A program made the position numbers and the translations under genes. Shown here one piece after another: positions 35,401-41,100 of a stretch of DNA of 64,000 bases. The notes beneath the pieces were generated by a model. The model worked only from the letters and a program-made list of their open reading frames with translations, ran no database searches and had not been told where the DNA came from. This DNA is from Apilactobacillus bombintestini (lineage in GTDB: Bacteria > Bacillota > Bacilli > Lactobacillales > Lactobacillaceae), in assembly GCF_003627035.1 (NCBI RefSeq), contig NZ_CP032626.1:1178001-1242000 (forward strand), given 5' to 3'. Position 1 is the stretch's first letter. Each line of letters starts with the position of its first letter.

Positions 35401-36838
35401 TGTCATAATTTCCAGCTAAGGCACGTTGAAATTGCCATGAATTGTGTACAAAGGCAGTATGGTCATTATTAATTTCTTGTGCCACACTATCATAACCAGT
35501 GCGGTAGTAGCTAGTTCCATTAATGAAGTTAGTACTATTCTTTTCTTGTCCTAATACATATCCCCAATTGGTTCCATCAGTGTTCACGCCACCATTAATT
35601 GTGTCATAGACGGGATCCCATTGGTCGTTCATAGCTTGTTGCGCACCTAAATAAGCCTGATCATAGGCATTAGTAGAATCTTGACTAGGATGATAGTTAT
35701 CGCCAGGGAAACTTAAACCACGGTTAGCATCATAAACTAAACCTTGTTTAGAACTAATTCCTGACCATTTACCTGACTTAGCGTCTTCTACACCTTGATG
35801 AGCTAAATAATAATTAACCCCGTATTGATAAGTTAGATATAATTCAGAATTAGTGGTATAGGTATTATTATTAGTGATATATGCATCATCTTGAGTAGGA
35901 ATGGTAATTTGACCCTGTTCGTTTAGCTTAACAGTAGTATTATTTTTACCATTAAACTTAGTAATTAATCCCTTTTCATAAGTTGTTGCAGAACTGTATG
36001 CATCGCTTGCTTTCTGATTGGAATTTACATTTTGATTATATGAAGTATAGTCTTTATCACTAGTTCCTTGGTCAGTAGTCAAATTATAATATTTGTATCT
36101 AGCATTAGCAGCACCATTATATGCAGCATTGTAATAATTTTGGGCATCCTCATTTACCGTAGAAACATTATTATTTTTACCGGCAAAAGCATCCGCAGCA
36201 CCTTCATTAATTACATCTTTATATTTATTAGCATCACTAGTGGCTTGTTGAACATCTGAATTAGACGAGGTGGTTGTGGATGTCGCACTATTATCATTTT
36301 GATTATTGGAATTGTTGTTACCTTTATCTTCCTGAGAAGTGTTATTTTGTAGGGTATCATTATTACTTGATTTACTAGAACTATTCTCCGTAGTAGTAGT
36401 TGTTGTTGTATTAGTTGAAACTGTAGATGTAGTTGCAGTGCTATTACTGTTGTTATTATTTTGATTATCGTTATTATTAGTTGGAGTAGTAACTGTAGTT
36501 TTTACCCCTAATCCATCATTAAAAGCTTTTTGTGCATCTGCTGATAAGCTTTGATTTCCGTAAGTATTACCAGAAACGTTTGCATTAGCAGGAGTTTGAT
36601 TAGCATATTGAGCACTAACAGATCCGTCATTTTGATTATTGGAACTATTGTTAGAAGAATTTGAAGCTGGTTGGCTTTGCTTATCATCCGCATGAGCTAC
36701 ACGAGTAGAAGACATCATATATGCTGATCCACCTAAAAAGGCCAGCGTAGCAAGCGAAACTACTATCCATTGTTTCTTGACTTTTTTCATGACTTTTTTG
36801 TCATTAACTTTGTTAAATTGACGTTTGTTATATTGCAT
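20408..36838 (-). CDS. Giant repeat-containing surface protein 3 (5,476 aa), beta-helix adhesin with wall-binding tail
   Basis: I place the start at the ATG at 36838. AAGGAGG lies 9 nt upstream, and the protein then begins MQYNKRQFNK like its paralogues. The in-frame ATG at 36883 has no ribosome site and would add 15 residues before the signal. Signal residues 1-50 end in VAHA. An S/N/T-rich linker with Thr runs follows. The beta-helix region is at about 510-920 (VRLVNDIDFLG, NVNYVGAQML, LTLIPRG-like turns) and the beta domain at about 930-1080 (YFVGPMTP, LTGYAQV, LLRYGVDG). Y/G/A repeats fill 1100-5210, with a frequent FMxGYN sub-motif. A basic Tyr-rich tail runs from about 5213 to the end (IYNIKAVYTH, YITSNKTYVKMT). 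By eye only one Cys is present, in HGCLDQFY of the beta-helix. The architecture matches protein 2, but the repeats have diverged and are not copies. An extracellular adhesin or fibre is inferred. Confidence 0.95.
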   Translation of the reverse strand: MQYNKRQFNKVNDKKVMKKVKKQWIVVSLATLAFLGGSAYMMSSTRVAHADDKQSQPASNSSNNSSNNQNDGSVSAQYANQTPANANVSGNTYGNQSLSADAQKAFNDGLGVKTTVTTPTNNNDNQNNNNSNSTATTSTVSTNTTTTTTTENSSSKSSNNDTLQNNTSQEDKGNNNSNNQNDNSATSTTTSSNSDVQQATSDANKYKDVINEGAADAFAGKNNNVSTVNEDAQNYYNAAYNGAANARYKYYNLTTDQGTSDKDYTSYNQNVNSNQKASDAYSSATTYEKGLITKFNGKNNTTVKLNEQGQITIPTQDDAYITNNNTYTTNSELYLTYQYGVNYYLAHQGVEDAKSGKWSGISSKQGLVYDANRGLSFPGDNYHPSQDSTNAYDQAYLGAQQAMNDQWDPVYDTINGGVNTDGTNWGYVLGQEKNSTNFINGTSYYRTGYDSVAQEINNDHTAFVHNSWQFQRALAGNYDTPWKLSDIVNGTNGANGYSAYNDAWGKTVNASNVRLVNDIDFLGAPYTEYWPTMYHLKKLVVDAQNHQADFHGCLDQFYADAGVNPVLIIKNFQVAYSYNFYGFLKINQPGTVIYDNVNYVGAQMLSDFPAGGNDIRFKGNINNLNLANYQTSLNDGIHPTEGSGNQENMEIQNLLMYPGTHFFGSVAPDYGNNVIKLSGSLTMNDGSQMTLIPRGNGGYYARNGSNYGIVVTNGANLNINKGAILQIVPDKWNGSNTFANGIYTYGNVNVNGGTLDIETNAPSYFNNAAMYVDQTGQVNIANGGLVKVQSQNLSNTSTNGYGILYNNQGKINVNNLGNLNVNADGTGQINLVSGPISITNPGQNNITLDLTKNSNNQSTISNNQIDAYTSLVTYGNRSGSDQLSTTKYPSQILYSFHLNNKNQNNYVDASANAGSFPSGTPNYLQIATVPAVYFVGPMTPVKNEDGTYTLTGYAQVGGHKPEDKDPIYIQAGYGTNNSYTGLNYLPGNIHNTVTKDHNVYSQTIDIPSDYNYQIIKYAVNMPKDYNPKVNPYVGLLLRYGVDGIDTTAQVQTGDYVSSQHRYDLDKNNNLVDVGQQVITSGNYNKIGDGVGNALTDVSNNNTNSQDINQYKINANYTSGYNSVVAGYNAFNNGQPDPTNNPAAIPSTTAATASDQGNNAVVNDPSAYIQGYNRAKADAEGTKKGINDMINGNPQVTSSTATVQYNNNYNNAYYNVLRGYTDKGNNVVSPLSNSVSYQQGFYARKNFTDGQNDAYQGKVDTNRIQNDAAYHVGVSAFNDAKSQVLTGSHIPSGQGQIYTYAYNQALQNLTNNYNDGSNAFLNNGVNDTEETSTVATQVASQGYSDAQDGYNGVNKGNQNLPGYQLGQSIKSGVTAVLNGNVDDDSQAANKAGYDKGYQDALSAFTNGVNSGNTTVSGNVTQAYQDGLTAAKNANDAIAKAENDLEKGNTSLLNNTDTTDSVVYKTAYNAYKQAFNDIRDGKNSTSANQSSIYQAVYNNASTQIKKQYDKGISDFLDNKQDSNNKAYGYTQAYSDAQKAYNDFNDKFSKNDKKVDGISITIDNPSSAYKQVFNALLDSKRGAADAQEQLKDGYNRPADSTNSDYMKGFNAVRDAYADAAKLNPSTSQTSRAYVDAYNEARDEVSQEYKKADGEFLSGKDKPSDNSPLATQAFQDTSYGYQTGLSVSDESQLSAQQRNNRGFMDGFHAAQSIAKGYQTAEEAGLNHKYESKDYEEAHKNITSIDADYSEYQAYLGAKAGLNGVNIDGSNHSLAYKQAYQKAYAQSQSDAEQGVKDYLRYGLDKRGINKIKNSSQYDSGYENAKTGFELFEQYYKNNGYDPRKLNEISLISQDHPFSYKEGFEAARSAYSYLNGNSLNELNPDSSQAIAYNQAQQGYTDAMNNPDATKIADNDNTVSESYKIGYNNVVDQVINGYNDAIKDQRRVSAENNVMPSDTNYDKAQSYLGAVAGINAAQDSTQSSTADASYPVAYQKSYAKAYQLWKDNLSNGANLFVNGQYNSNNQYNGQGSLYANQEAGKTSLNMGYIQAQNGFNDALYGKGKSEPTNSTFSGAYDTGYQSYNDSLNGINAAKNEHATSAITVGNPTPDKAYVDGYNAYVQAKSDVPTGLDAATNKSEFAKQDAMYQSLYPIVRQQLVTSYQNGQQSYLNGYDENAAHNSDDELFNQGFSDAKSGVQTGLANTTDNQLSQHGAYKAGKTFYNSYIQGYKNAQSSTSNNSTDQIGVDAFNGSQDAYNASISNAPYQLNPNKSLAYNIAYQNAYADGQHLHEKGANEFLNGQGVNPATNVTKGFPAQAEQDGYNQAQNGYQMGMSSNPLTDVQKNNPSFMLGYNAAIIASAYLNGNTQNQAVEKTVKTKNQYADYNNNFEKYFQDADKGYSDGSTTQLTNTAAKYSPAYLTGYYAARGMVDFTNNQPLTTQSNLLNNLTDSTSAQTAYNTGYNQAVKGFNEAADGLTKLDSTATKAENSGFNSFNNSSAKMDITNGINQAKIDFYNSPSLNSNVTIPAAINNKGQQVIAAYQNSYVKAKNDYANGVNEYLNGVDINATKTINDNPSQNQYDFYNRGFMDARNAYAQTLLGVKDSANDSSQSGSSIVNTPISNTINQTLKVSKPNTTVTLPATNNDGNALGNAEATGLINAFKDLKATGSLIPQSKSDVNYQNAATAMLQAQNDLLTHTSMDLTNKGLLYSNAYALAKQYAQDEYQNGEDSVLKSIPLDNDAFAIQAASNTQNGFVDALNGLEPNGVNQKNVQYMAGHDAGILVKNAYVDTMSNPNQNKNYSLNDGTNDADSNNVEAAVKLALSDFESNKTRTSTDSAFANRYTGAAYNAATSAIQTAALNGMSNYLFNQSRLDKIFTTAEQQGFDKGSKDAQDGFTFGLTTSTMPNGESQYYQNGFNEAQHVLQAIKDGTADGPQGINSPKIIETAYQEAYQATLDAQNSIKNGGTNDQPSDADKHDNVYNQAYKLAFDQNQKTYLEGAISFVQGKASPNKLDMNTSGYNKAQDGYDWAKQQTFAAGSSNSDKISQLQNDFAQLPDVLQTNAAYKTGYQAYLGELKGYQAALENADNKDERNKMNASDLTDSASYAETIREGSAYNGAVDALNDYLQHDVANSPKHADNSVYENAYQRAASEVASHVNAGAEDFLAHTNTQDPNASEAGLLSKASSKGFTDAMSGFNTVQNLSDSDLAKQTKAYKQGYQAKQQALIGLATSMSDTKPADATAAVAYDAARDARKALSINQVNTNFADKDAVYKYVYNQVVSDYQAGMDKFKADDKSANTGDMTTGHTDENNGYAAGLTATGNTDLSNHSKGYVDGFNLGKASADAYHIFQNSKQDGNNNHAYNGDSLGTSAFDGAQDGYKDAFDSNKKYTTARKNENSIKAYKDAYDKAYASAVSAIQNGMNAFHNYAKNDDDAKPSANLAADQSAIDKGYTDAKSGYNDAYNYVVKNPTASDVNAGRSQSDITTSYNDGYQLGLDVAQSLAAARNDITADKLANNNADSDANVAFNGAKQGFVDGKNTINSHSVDTTKTGAYQKAYVIALNEAQQQYTNGNQEFLAGKTNPSGTATSKNADVDAYNTGYQETSDGYNDGMKGVSNPISQASGYKAGYNRGISLARSFADAQNGNADYTGTDQTTGAFSAKETFDAAKAGFQRAASFQTAENNSDKSISYQNAYNLAYQEYNDALMQGFDDFSNGKADNPTKSTNYVDKAIVRGYQIASDAFADSYNGQASKAPTDTSKTIYDNGYDLGTGARGYVFDGSYDAHNAAQAKGYADAKAGFEAAANGAQNPQSNEPSYAKGFQAYNNYVKGVHDGSIKNGQQLETTQDYGDAYQATQAARNDFMHYQNTDNSQHTPIYQSIFNIKGKEFLNQYEAGKNAYLTGTNNKGTDFHAQGYQDAIDGFAAGFASDEATQTQNTDNIGYTESYQAGQSAWKGYQAALANKNHNDSGDDSIYATDAFNAAVQALNDAYNLNNTGLGNDKSIAAQNGYKTMLSLAQKAVEDGLTSFTNTATLPTNTGNSLDKLKYDAYITTYDGYQAGLSGNFDNSQSNNKAYVHGYDLGKGANEFLNTKPQADSSLDNSVVSQGYKDAEAGYNAAKSNASLTAAQKADKVFMAGYNARVNAVKGAAATYNESNVDTDRYADYGHDAVIQAVNDVRNGVKTDISGQPQAYQDQYNDYFNKAYGNYDEIKSNVTNSKSTDDISKQSNVTGDYFNAIKQYLNKNDATLPNNLATKRGIADAKQAYTNGIASVDKTLPYAGYLPAYNVGLKLSIGFLAAKNDVTSTTVNTGNVDANTKADIMASHDGAIAGYQAAKQGGPAEDTNANDSLPYSASYEVAYNMAMNKIKEGNNNFLTSAGAGQPSDSNAMEAASYNFGYNETRDGYKDAINNQPQKSGASSSYVSGYQAAINAQQGRDDANHDKNYQSNDVQYMAGYNATKAARHDARLTNNQPSDVASQPWVYQDVYQNEYFKDNTAYINGVNNYTKNVDNDSDASEFQKLGYADTQAGYADTLREIAGNNDSYGYQQGIQLAKDNVLAYQTAFKDPKQLSTKHFGGSNIDATQTYNAAIAAYQQILGEHAKNVDANASIAYQRAYNTAYDDAKAALLAGSQRFMDGLSNDKAQGANADDVAYTMGYNNTQNGYADGYKAIAVDKLTTSQQGSATFMTGYNLGKGALDFVNGLTEGKATATNTDMPIDAQANYHNGYAMAQKGYQLAASGVGHDKLTNAQLNNPAFMSGYNMQDEIQQGIHDAMINSTQSGKFNSNSPHDRAYRAVIDALNDFQQGHKRNMDNQPIAYASAYNDIYAQIKNQAAAGSKQYLSGKENDHAQSQNILDRAYTMGYHQAQAGAQNVYDQVAVGKSVTDNQLTDVQRKDASFMTGFRYAEGAVSFVNGQNPILSDTNAQDGYNDASAGYDLGMSGISIDKLSVDQRNDKAFMIGFNKSGGALSGYRLAQQEFGTSDNKHMSNNDQDVAYRGAIAGFLAAKAGKAMQPTDESLVYVRAYQKAYQEWQSLTQQGVSDALAGTENRSSGFNVVDKASYNNGYQATSVALHDAQSKSINVGTVTGSFGLNNSIYSVVFNGYVAGYQAGYHLESDQATNSDSNYRSAFAKGYALGNKYAPKPVLPTVPEDDDRVVKDFTMGSKAKQFDSVDARNAYNANYVNVTNGFYASIKPTSTNSQSDNYYFKQGYQLAQEVKRAIRDAKSHPKWKHSHIKHESTGYIQGFDAYRAGILSELRNIRSAKYRKHRVTMSTARKLGTLYDYAFRQGYKAEKKRQVNNGTRAGKYRGTHSYHYAASISKHTVDYVRSYQRAYKKVLSRRLPRYIYNIKAVYTHRRTHFTRDNRIVYYAKKPRYAAHVFRIRGIAFYKNGVPRYRVAGGILTASPRAIRSAYYSYKNKATHYRVIRPTGVWIHEGSHFSVHNRIRRIKRGQIIKIRRVVKYKGLTRLYFNDHQYITSNKTYVKMTRK

Positions 36839-37180
36839 AACCGTTTTCCTCCTTAGCCAGACTAATTTTTTTATAACATTCATTAACTATTTTTAATTTT
36901 TTATAATTAGTCAACACGCTGTCCATTACCGTAACAGCGGGCATTTATACTTTCTGCATGATATCACTTTATCATCTCCATTTTAAATAATTAACCTTAT
37001 AAATTAGATAGCATTTGAGCCAAATAAGAAAAGATTAGAATAACTAATTAAATAAATGGATTAAAAAGTAAATACATTTTATTATTATTTTTTATATTAA
37101 AGTATTATCTCTTTTCTAAAAGAACATTTTCTTTTAAAATAGAATAAATAGACTGAACGGAATTTAAGGGGGAAAAAAAT
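36839..37180. other. Divergent intergenic region between giant gene 3 and the phosphatase gene
   Basis: These 342 bp hold the ribosome site of giant gene 3 and a minus-strand TTGACT (36909-36914) that could be its -35 box. An imperfect hairpin with arms CGCTG and CAGCG lies around 36918-36938. Near the right end is the AAGGGGG ribosome site of the phosphatase gene. The rest is very AT-rich, and I see no gene in it. Confidence 0.5.
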
Positions 37181-37960
37181 TTGCAAAACAACCGGCTTTT
37201 AGATATAAAAAATGGATATAATTTTAGAGAATTAGGTGGTTATAAAACCATTGACGGTCGTCATGTAAAATGGAATAAAATTTTACGTTCTGGCGAGTTA
37301 GCTGATTTATCTGAAGACGATTTAGGCTTTCTAGAAAAATACGGTATTAAGTACGATATCGACCTTAGATCGGATAGCGAACGTAATAAAGCTGCTGATA
37401 AATTACCCGGCAATGCCAAATTAGTTGCCAACCCCATATTCAACAGCGGCCATGATAAAACCGGTGCTGATTACGCAGAGCAATATAAATATGACGCCAA
37501 TCGTGGAAAACAAAATATGATATTGTCCTACCAATCCATGGTAACCAGTGAATCTGCTAAACAAGCTTTCCATAAGTTATTTATGACGTTACTAAATAAT
37601 GATGGTGGTGCAATTTTATTCCACTGTGCACAAGGTAAAGATCGTACTGGTCTCTCTGCAGCCTTTTTATTATTTGCCTTAGGCGTTGATGAAGAAACCA
37701 TTAAACAAGACTACTTGCTATCCAAAGATGCTATGAAGCCTTATATAGAACTAAAAATCAAACAATTTAGTAAATATGGCATGAATGATGCTTTAAAGCA
37801 AAATTTAAATAATTTATACACCGTAGATGAATCATACTTCAATGCCGCAATGGATACTATTAAGGAAAATTATAGTACTGTAGATAACTTCTTACATCAA
37901 TTCATTGGATTGTCCGACAATGACATCGATAAACTAAAATCTCTCTACTTAACTGACTAA
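37181..37960 (+). CDS. Tyrosine-phosphatase family protein (Y_phosphatase3 type)
   Basis: 259 residues, starting at a TTG behind AAGGGGG. The signature HCAQGKDRTG carries the CX5R phosphatase loop, with Cys149 as nucleophile and Arg155. The N-terminal FRELGGY and the DLRSDSER segment are also typical of this family of bacterial tyrosine/serine phosphatases. There is no signal peptide, so it is cytoplasmic. The family removes phosphate from phosphoproteins, or in some members phosphoinositides; the substrate here is unknown. The hydrolase gene starts 15 nt after its stop with its own ribosome site, so the two are probably co-transcribed and end at the terminator at 38917. Confidence 0.85.
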   Translation: MQNNRLLDIKNGYNFRELGGYKTIDGRHVKWNKILRSGELADLSEDDLGFLEKYGIKYDIDLRSDSERNKAADKLPGNAKLVANPIFNSGHDKTGADYAEQYKYDANRGKQNMILSYQSMVTSESAKQAFHKLFMTLLNNDGGAILFHCAQGKDRTGLSAAFLLFALGVDEETIKQDYLLSKDAMKPYIELKIKQFSKYGMNDALKQNLNNLYTVDESYFNAAMDTIKENYSTVDNFLHQFIGLSDNDIDKLKSLYLTD

Positions 37961-37975
37961 TTGGGAGGAATGATT

Positions 37976-38914
37976 ATGCATTTAAAGAAAACAGCCACTG
38001 CACTAGGTATTATGTCAGCAGCCGTTAGTGCAGGTACTTTTATGTTTAGTAATTATTTATTTAAATTGGGAATGAATCGAAAAGACGATGAGCCAGTTCC
38101 ACAAACTAGTCAATTACGTTTCGCCTATGCTTATTACCGCTATGTAGATTGGTTCCATGCTATTCCTAAAGAAGAATGGATTCTAAATGAAACTGACTCT
38201 GGCGAAAAAATGATTGCCTCATACGTTCCCGCTGAAAAGGATACCAAAAGAACAATCATCATGGCTCATGGTGTAGGTTGTAATCGTGAAACCATGGCCA
38301 ATTTTATTAAGTTATATCATGAATTAGGTTTTAATGTATTGGCTCCAGACGATCGTGCTCACGGTGATAGCGATGGTAAATATGTAAGTTATGGTTGGAA
38401 GGATCGCATCGACTACTTACGTTGGATTAATTTAGTTTTAGATAAAGTCGGCAAAGATGCGAAAATTTTACTATTTGGAATTAGTATGGGAGCTGGAATA
38501 GTTACTATGCTGAGCGGTGAAAAGCTTCCTAAACAGGTTAAAGCAATCGTTGCTGATTGCGGTTACACTAACGTGGGCGACGAATTCAATTATCTTCTAA
38601 AAGATATGTTCAATCTTCCCCCATATCCTATTGAACCACTTGTCAGTGCTATTAACTGGTATAAGGTAGGCTACAGATTACATGACGCTTCTTGTACCGA
38701 AGCTTTAAAGAAAAACAATCTCCCTACCCTATTCATCCACGGAGATAGCGATATTTACGTTCCCACTTACATGTCATATGAAAACTATGCTGCATCTAAT
38801 GGTCCTAAGCAATTATGGATTGTACCTGGTGCGGGACATGAAGAAAGCTTCTGGGTAAACCCTGTTGCTTACCGTCAACGTATTAAAAGCTTCTTGCATA
38901 CTTACTTTGACTAA
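37976..38914 (+). CDS. Membrane-anchored alpha/beta hydrolase
   Basis: 312 residues. GGGAGG lies 7 nt before the ATG at 37976; the upstream in-frame TTG at 37961 overlaps that ribosome site and is unlikely. Residues 3-30 are hydrophobic (signal anchor). The fold signature is clear: HGVGCNRE after a strand, nucleophile Ser170 in GISMGAG, an acidic residue in HGDSDIYVP, and His in PGAGHEES near the C-terminus. This matches the serine hydrolases often annotated as cell-surface hydrolase or putative lipase. A paralogue is cut by the right window edge (63603-64000), with the same DCGYT, LFIHG and GAxHE blocks. The substrate is unknown. Confidence 0.85.
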   Translation: MHLKKTATALGIMSAAVSAGTFMFSNYLFKLGMNRKDDEPVPQTSQLRFAYAYYRYVDWFHAIPKEEWILNETDSGEKMIASYVPAEKDTKRTIIMAHGVGCNRETMANFIKLYHELGFNVLAPDDRAHGDSDGKYVSYGWKDRIDYLRWINLVLDKVGKDAKILLFGISMGAGIVTMLSGEKLPKQVKAIVADCGYTNVGDEFNYLLKDMFNLPPYPIEPLVSAINWYKVGYRLHDASCTEALKKNNLPTLFIHGDSDIYVPTYMSYENYAASNGPKQLWIVPGAGHEESFWVNPVAYRQRIKSFLHTYFD

Positions 38915-38916
38915 AA

Positions 38917-38944
38917 AAATCCCACGATTCACATCGTGGGATTT
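38917..38944. terminator. Bidirectional terminator
   Basis: A 12-bp perfect stem with a 4-nt loop lies between the convergent hydrolase and membrane-protein genes. There is an A run on the left and a T run on the right, so it can serve both strands. Confidence 0.9.
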
Positions 38945-38949
38945 CTTTT

Positions 38950-39498
38950 TTATTTAAGAGTTAATGTCATTACGATAGAAGCATTAAGCAATGCGTATAA
39001 AATAATTGCAACTATTAACGCACGCCATTCTTTCACTACACTAATTTTTACTCGTCTAATCCAACGAGAAAAATAATTACCTTCATCAGCATCTTTAATA
39101 GTATCAATAACTGCGAAACTAACTTGTGCATATAGATATGCAATCCATACCAATAAAATAGTCCCAACAAATACTACTAAACCACCTAGAATGTCACCTA
39201 CAGGTAATGTGTAGTAAGACAATGCTAATTCCTGCCCTGCTAATAATAACGTAAAAATAGTAGGGATAATCACAATACGGCGTGATGGCAACAATGTACA
39301 TATAATATAAAATAGTAATAAAGTTACCATAGAGACTAATGAGCTAAGTAAGACCGTTCCATCTAAGAAATGAAATGTCACCTTAACTGATTTCCAGCCA
39401 GCAAAGTGAGCACGTGTAAAAGTATAATAGGCTGCTAAAATAAAAAATATTACCGCAAAGCCCCAACCTTGTTTTGACATATTGAGTTTCTTCATCAT
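38950..39498 (-). CDS. Integral membrane protein of unknown function
   Basis: 182 residues from the ATG at 39498, which has AGGTGA 5 nt upstream. In-frame GTG/ATG codons at 39507 and 39504 overlap that site. I see five hydrophobic segments: WGFAVIFFILAAYYTF, the stretch around LLSSLVSMVTLLLFYII, IVIIPTIFTLLLAG, GGLVVFVGTILLVWIAYLY, and a C-terminal LIVAIILYALLNASIVM. A charged cytoplasmic loop (DTIKDADEGNYFSRW) comes before the last one. I do not recognise the family. It stands alone, downstream of purB on the same strand (gap about 67 nt), and could be co-transcribed with purB because I see no clear terminator between them. Confidence 0.7.
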   Translation of the reverse strand: MMKKLNMSKQGWGFAVIFFILAAYYTFTRAHFAGWKSVKVTFHFLDGTVLLSSLVSMVTLLLFYIICTLLPSRRIVIIPTIFTLLLAGQELALSYYTLPVGDILGGLVVFVGTILLVWIAYLYAQVSFAVIDTIKDADEGNYFSRWIRRVKISVVKEWRALIVAIILYALLNASIVMTLTLK

Positions 39499-39565
39499 TT
39501 TCATCACCTAGATAACATTTTAAACGATTTAGACTCAATACACAATAAAGCCGTCTTTAGTACCT

Positions 39566-40864
39566 TTATTTACCTAAACCCACACGATGAAAAATTTGAT
39601 CAACATGACGTAGATGATAATGATAATCAAAAGCATCATCAATATCTTCAGGTGATAAATATTCGGCAATGGTAGTATCATTTTGTACTAAAGGTTTAAA
39701 AGCACGATGTTGTTCCCATGAAATCGCCGTTAAAGGTTGAATCAAATCATATGCCGCTTCACGGGACATCCCCGCTTCCACTAATTTTAACAACACTCGT
39801 TGTGAATAAACCAATCCATAAGTAGCATTTAAATTCTCTTCCATTCGATCTTCAAAAACATCTAAATTAATTAATATTTTAGTAAAGCGATGTAACATAT
39901 AGTCCAATAAAATAGTGGAATCAGCCAGAATAACTCGCTCGGCTGAGGAATGAGAGATATCACGTTCATGCCATAATGAAACATTTTCCATTGCAGTTAG
40001 TACATGTCCACGCATTACTCGCGCTAACCCGCAAATATTTTCAGAACCAATGGGATTTCGCTTATGTGGCATCGCAGACGAACCCTTTTGTCCTGCAGCA
40101 AAGTGTTCTTCAACTTCATGGATTTCAGAACGTTGTAAATTTCTAATCTCCGTCGCAAATCCTTCTAAACTAGTGGCAATCATCCCTAAAGTGGCAATGT
40201 AATTAGCATGCAAATCACGTGGCAACACCTGACTACTAATGGGTTGGACACGTAATCCTAACTTTTTACATACATATTGTTCAATAAACGGGTCTACATT
40301 AGCAAATGTACCTACCGCTCCCGAAATTTTACCTACTTGAATTTCTTCAGCCGCTCGGTTAAAACGTTTTAAATTACGTTGCATTTCATCATACCAACGA
40401 GCTAATTTTAGCCCCCAAGTTGTAGGTTCTGCTTGTACGCCATGGGTACGTCCAATCATTACTGTATATTTATATTTATTAGCTTTATTACCAATAGTTT
40501 CTATCAAATTAGCTATATCTTCACGTAAAATCTTATTAGCTTGTTTCAAACGATAGCCTTGCGCAGTATCTACTATATCTGTACTGGTCATCCCGAAATG
40601 AATCCATTTACTTTCCGGACCTAAATACTGAGAAACATTACGTGTAAAAGCCACCATATCATGATGAGTAACTTTTTCTAATTCAGCAATTTCGTGTTCA
40701 TCAAATGTTGCATTTTTTTGAATTAATTTTAAGTCATCTTCTGGAATATTCCCTAATTGTGTCCAAGCTTCATCCACAGCCACTTCTACTGCGAGCCAAG
40801 ATGAATATTGATTATATTGGGACCAAATAGACCCCATTTCTGGTCTAGTGTAACGATCAAGCAT
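39566..40864 (-). CDS. purB: Adenylosuccinate lyase
   Basis: 432 residues from the ATG at 40864 (MLDRYTRPEMG), with AAAGGG 9 nt upstream; an in-frame ATG 8 codons earlier lacks a ribosome site. The family signature SSAMPHKRNPIGSEN is present at about residue 260, with the TSTDIVDT and HTHGVQAEPT-type active-site regions (GRTHGVQAEPT). The enzyme splits adenylosuccinate to AMP plus fumarate, and SAICAR to AICAR plus fumarate. The length is normal for the short bacterial type. It is divergently paired with purA, which makes its substrate, so the two genes together convert IMP to AMP. Confidence 0.97.
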   Translation of the reverse strand: MLDRYTRPEMGSIWSQYNQYSSWLAVEVAVDEAWTQLGNIPEDDLKLIQKNATFDEHEIAELEKVTHHDMVAFTRNVSQYLGPESKWIHFGMTSTDIVDTAQGYRLKQANKILREDIANLIETIGNKANKYKYTVMIGRTHGVQAEPTTWGLKLARWYDEMQRNLKRFNRAAEEIQVGKISGAVGTFANVDPFIEQYVCKKLGLRVQPISSQVLPRDLHANYIATLGMIATSLEGFATEIRNLQRSEIHEVEEHFAAGQKGSSAMPHKRNPIGSENICGLARVMRGHVLTAMENVSLWHERDISHSSAERVILADSTILLDYMLHRFTKILINLDVFEDRMEENLNATYGLVYSQRVLLKLVEAGMSREAAYDLIQPLTAISWEQHRAFKPLVQNDTTIAEYLSPEDIDDAFDYHYHLRHVDQIFHRVGLGK

Positions 40865-40909
40865 ATTATTCAACCCTTTCTGGTTCAATATGTTCTAATC
40901 ATACCACAT

Positions 40910-40984
40910 ATAATTCGTATTTAATACAAGTTTTAGTGTATTTAAGTTTTATACACCCTATACATTTTTTATTTTACGAACATT
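40910..40984. promoter_or_regulatory. Candidate pair of PurR-type boxes between purB and purA
   Basis: Two sites resemble the Bacillus/Lactococcus PurBox (AWWWCCGAACWWT): TTTTACGAACATT on the plus strand at 40972-40984, and AAATACGAATTAT on the minus strand at 40910-40922. Each matches at 11 of 13 positions and they face each other, though 49 nt apart is wider than usual. In AT-rich DNA this is suggestive only. Confidence 0.3.
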
Positions 40985-41009
40985 AATGACCATTATACTA
41001 AAATAGTTC

Positions 41010-41037
41010 TTGATTTAACCAAATATGGTGTTACAAT
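41010..41037 (+). promoter_or_regulatory. purA promoter
   Basis: TTGATT at 41010-41015 and TACAAT at 41032-41037, 16 nt apart, lie about 65 nt upstream of the purA start. A small TGGAG/CTCCA hairpin lies in the leader. Confidence 0.6.
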
Positions 41038-41100
41038 CAATCGTGGAGTGATTAATCTCCATTAAATTAAAAAACATAAATAATATATGAGGTGAGTTAG

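Noticed and set aside
20408-36838. Possible CRISPR-like or minisatellite array in the giant genes
   Set aside because: The repeats are degenerate protein-coding units without constant DNA repeats or unique spacers of fixed length.
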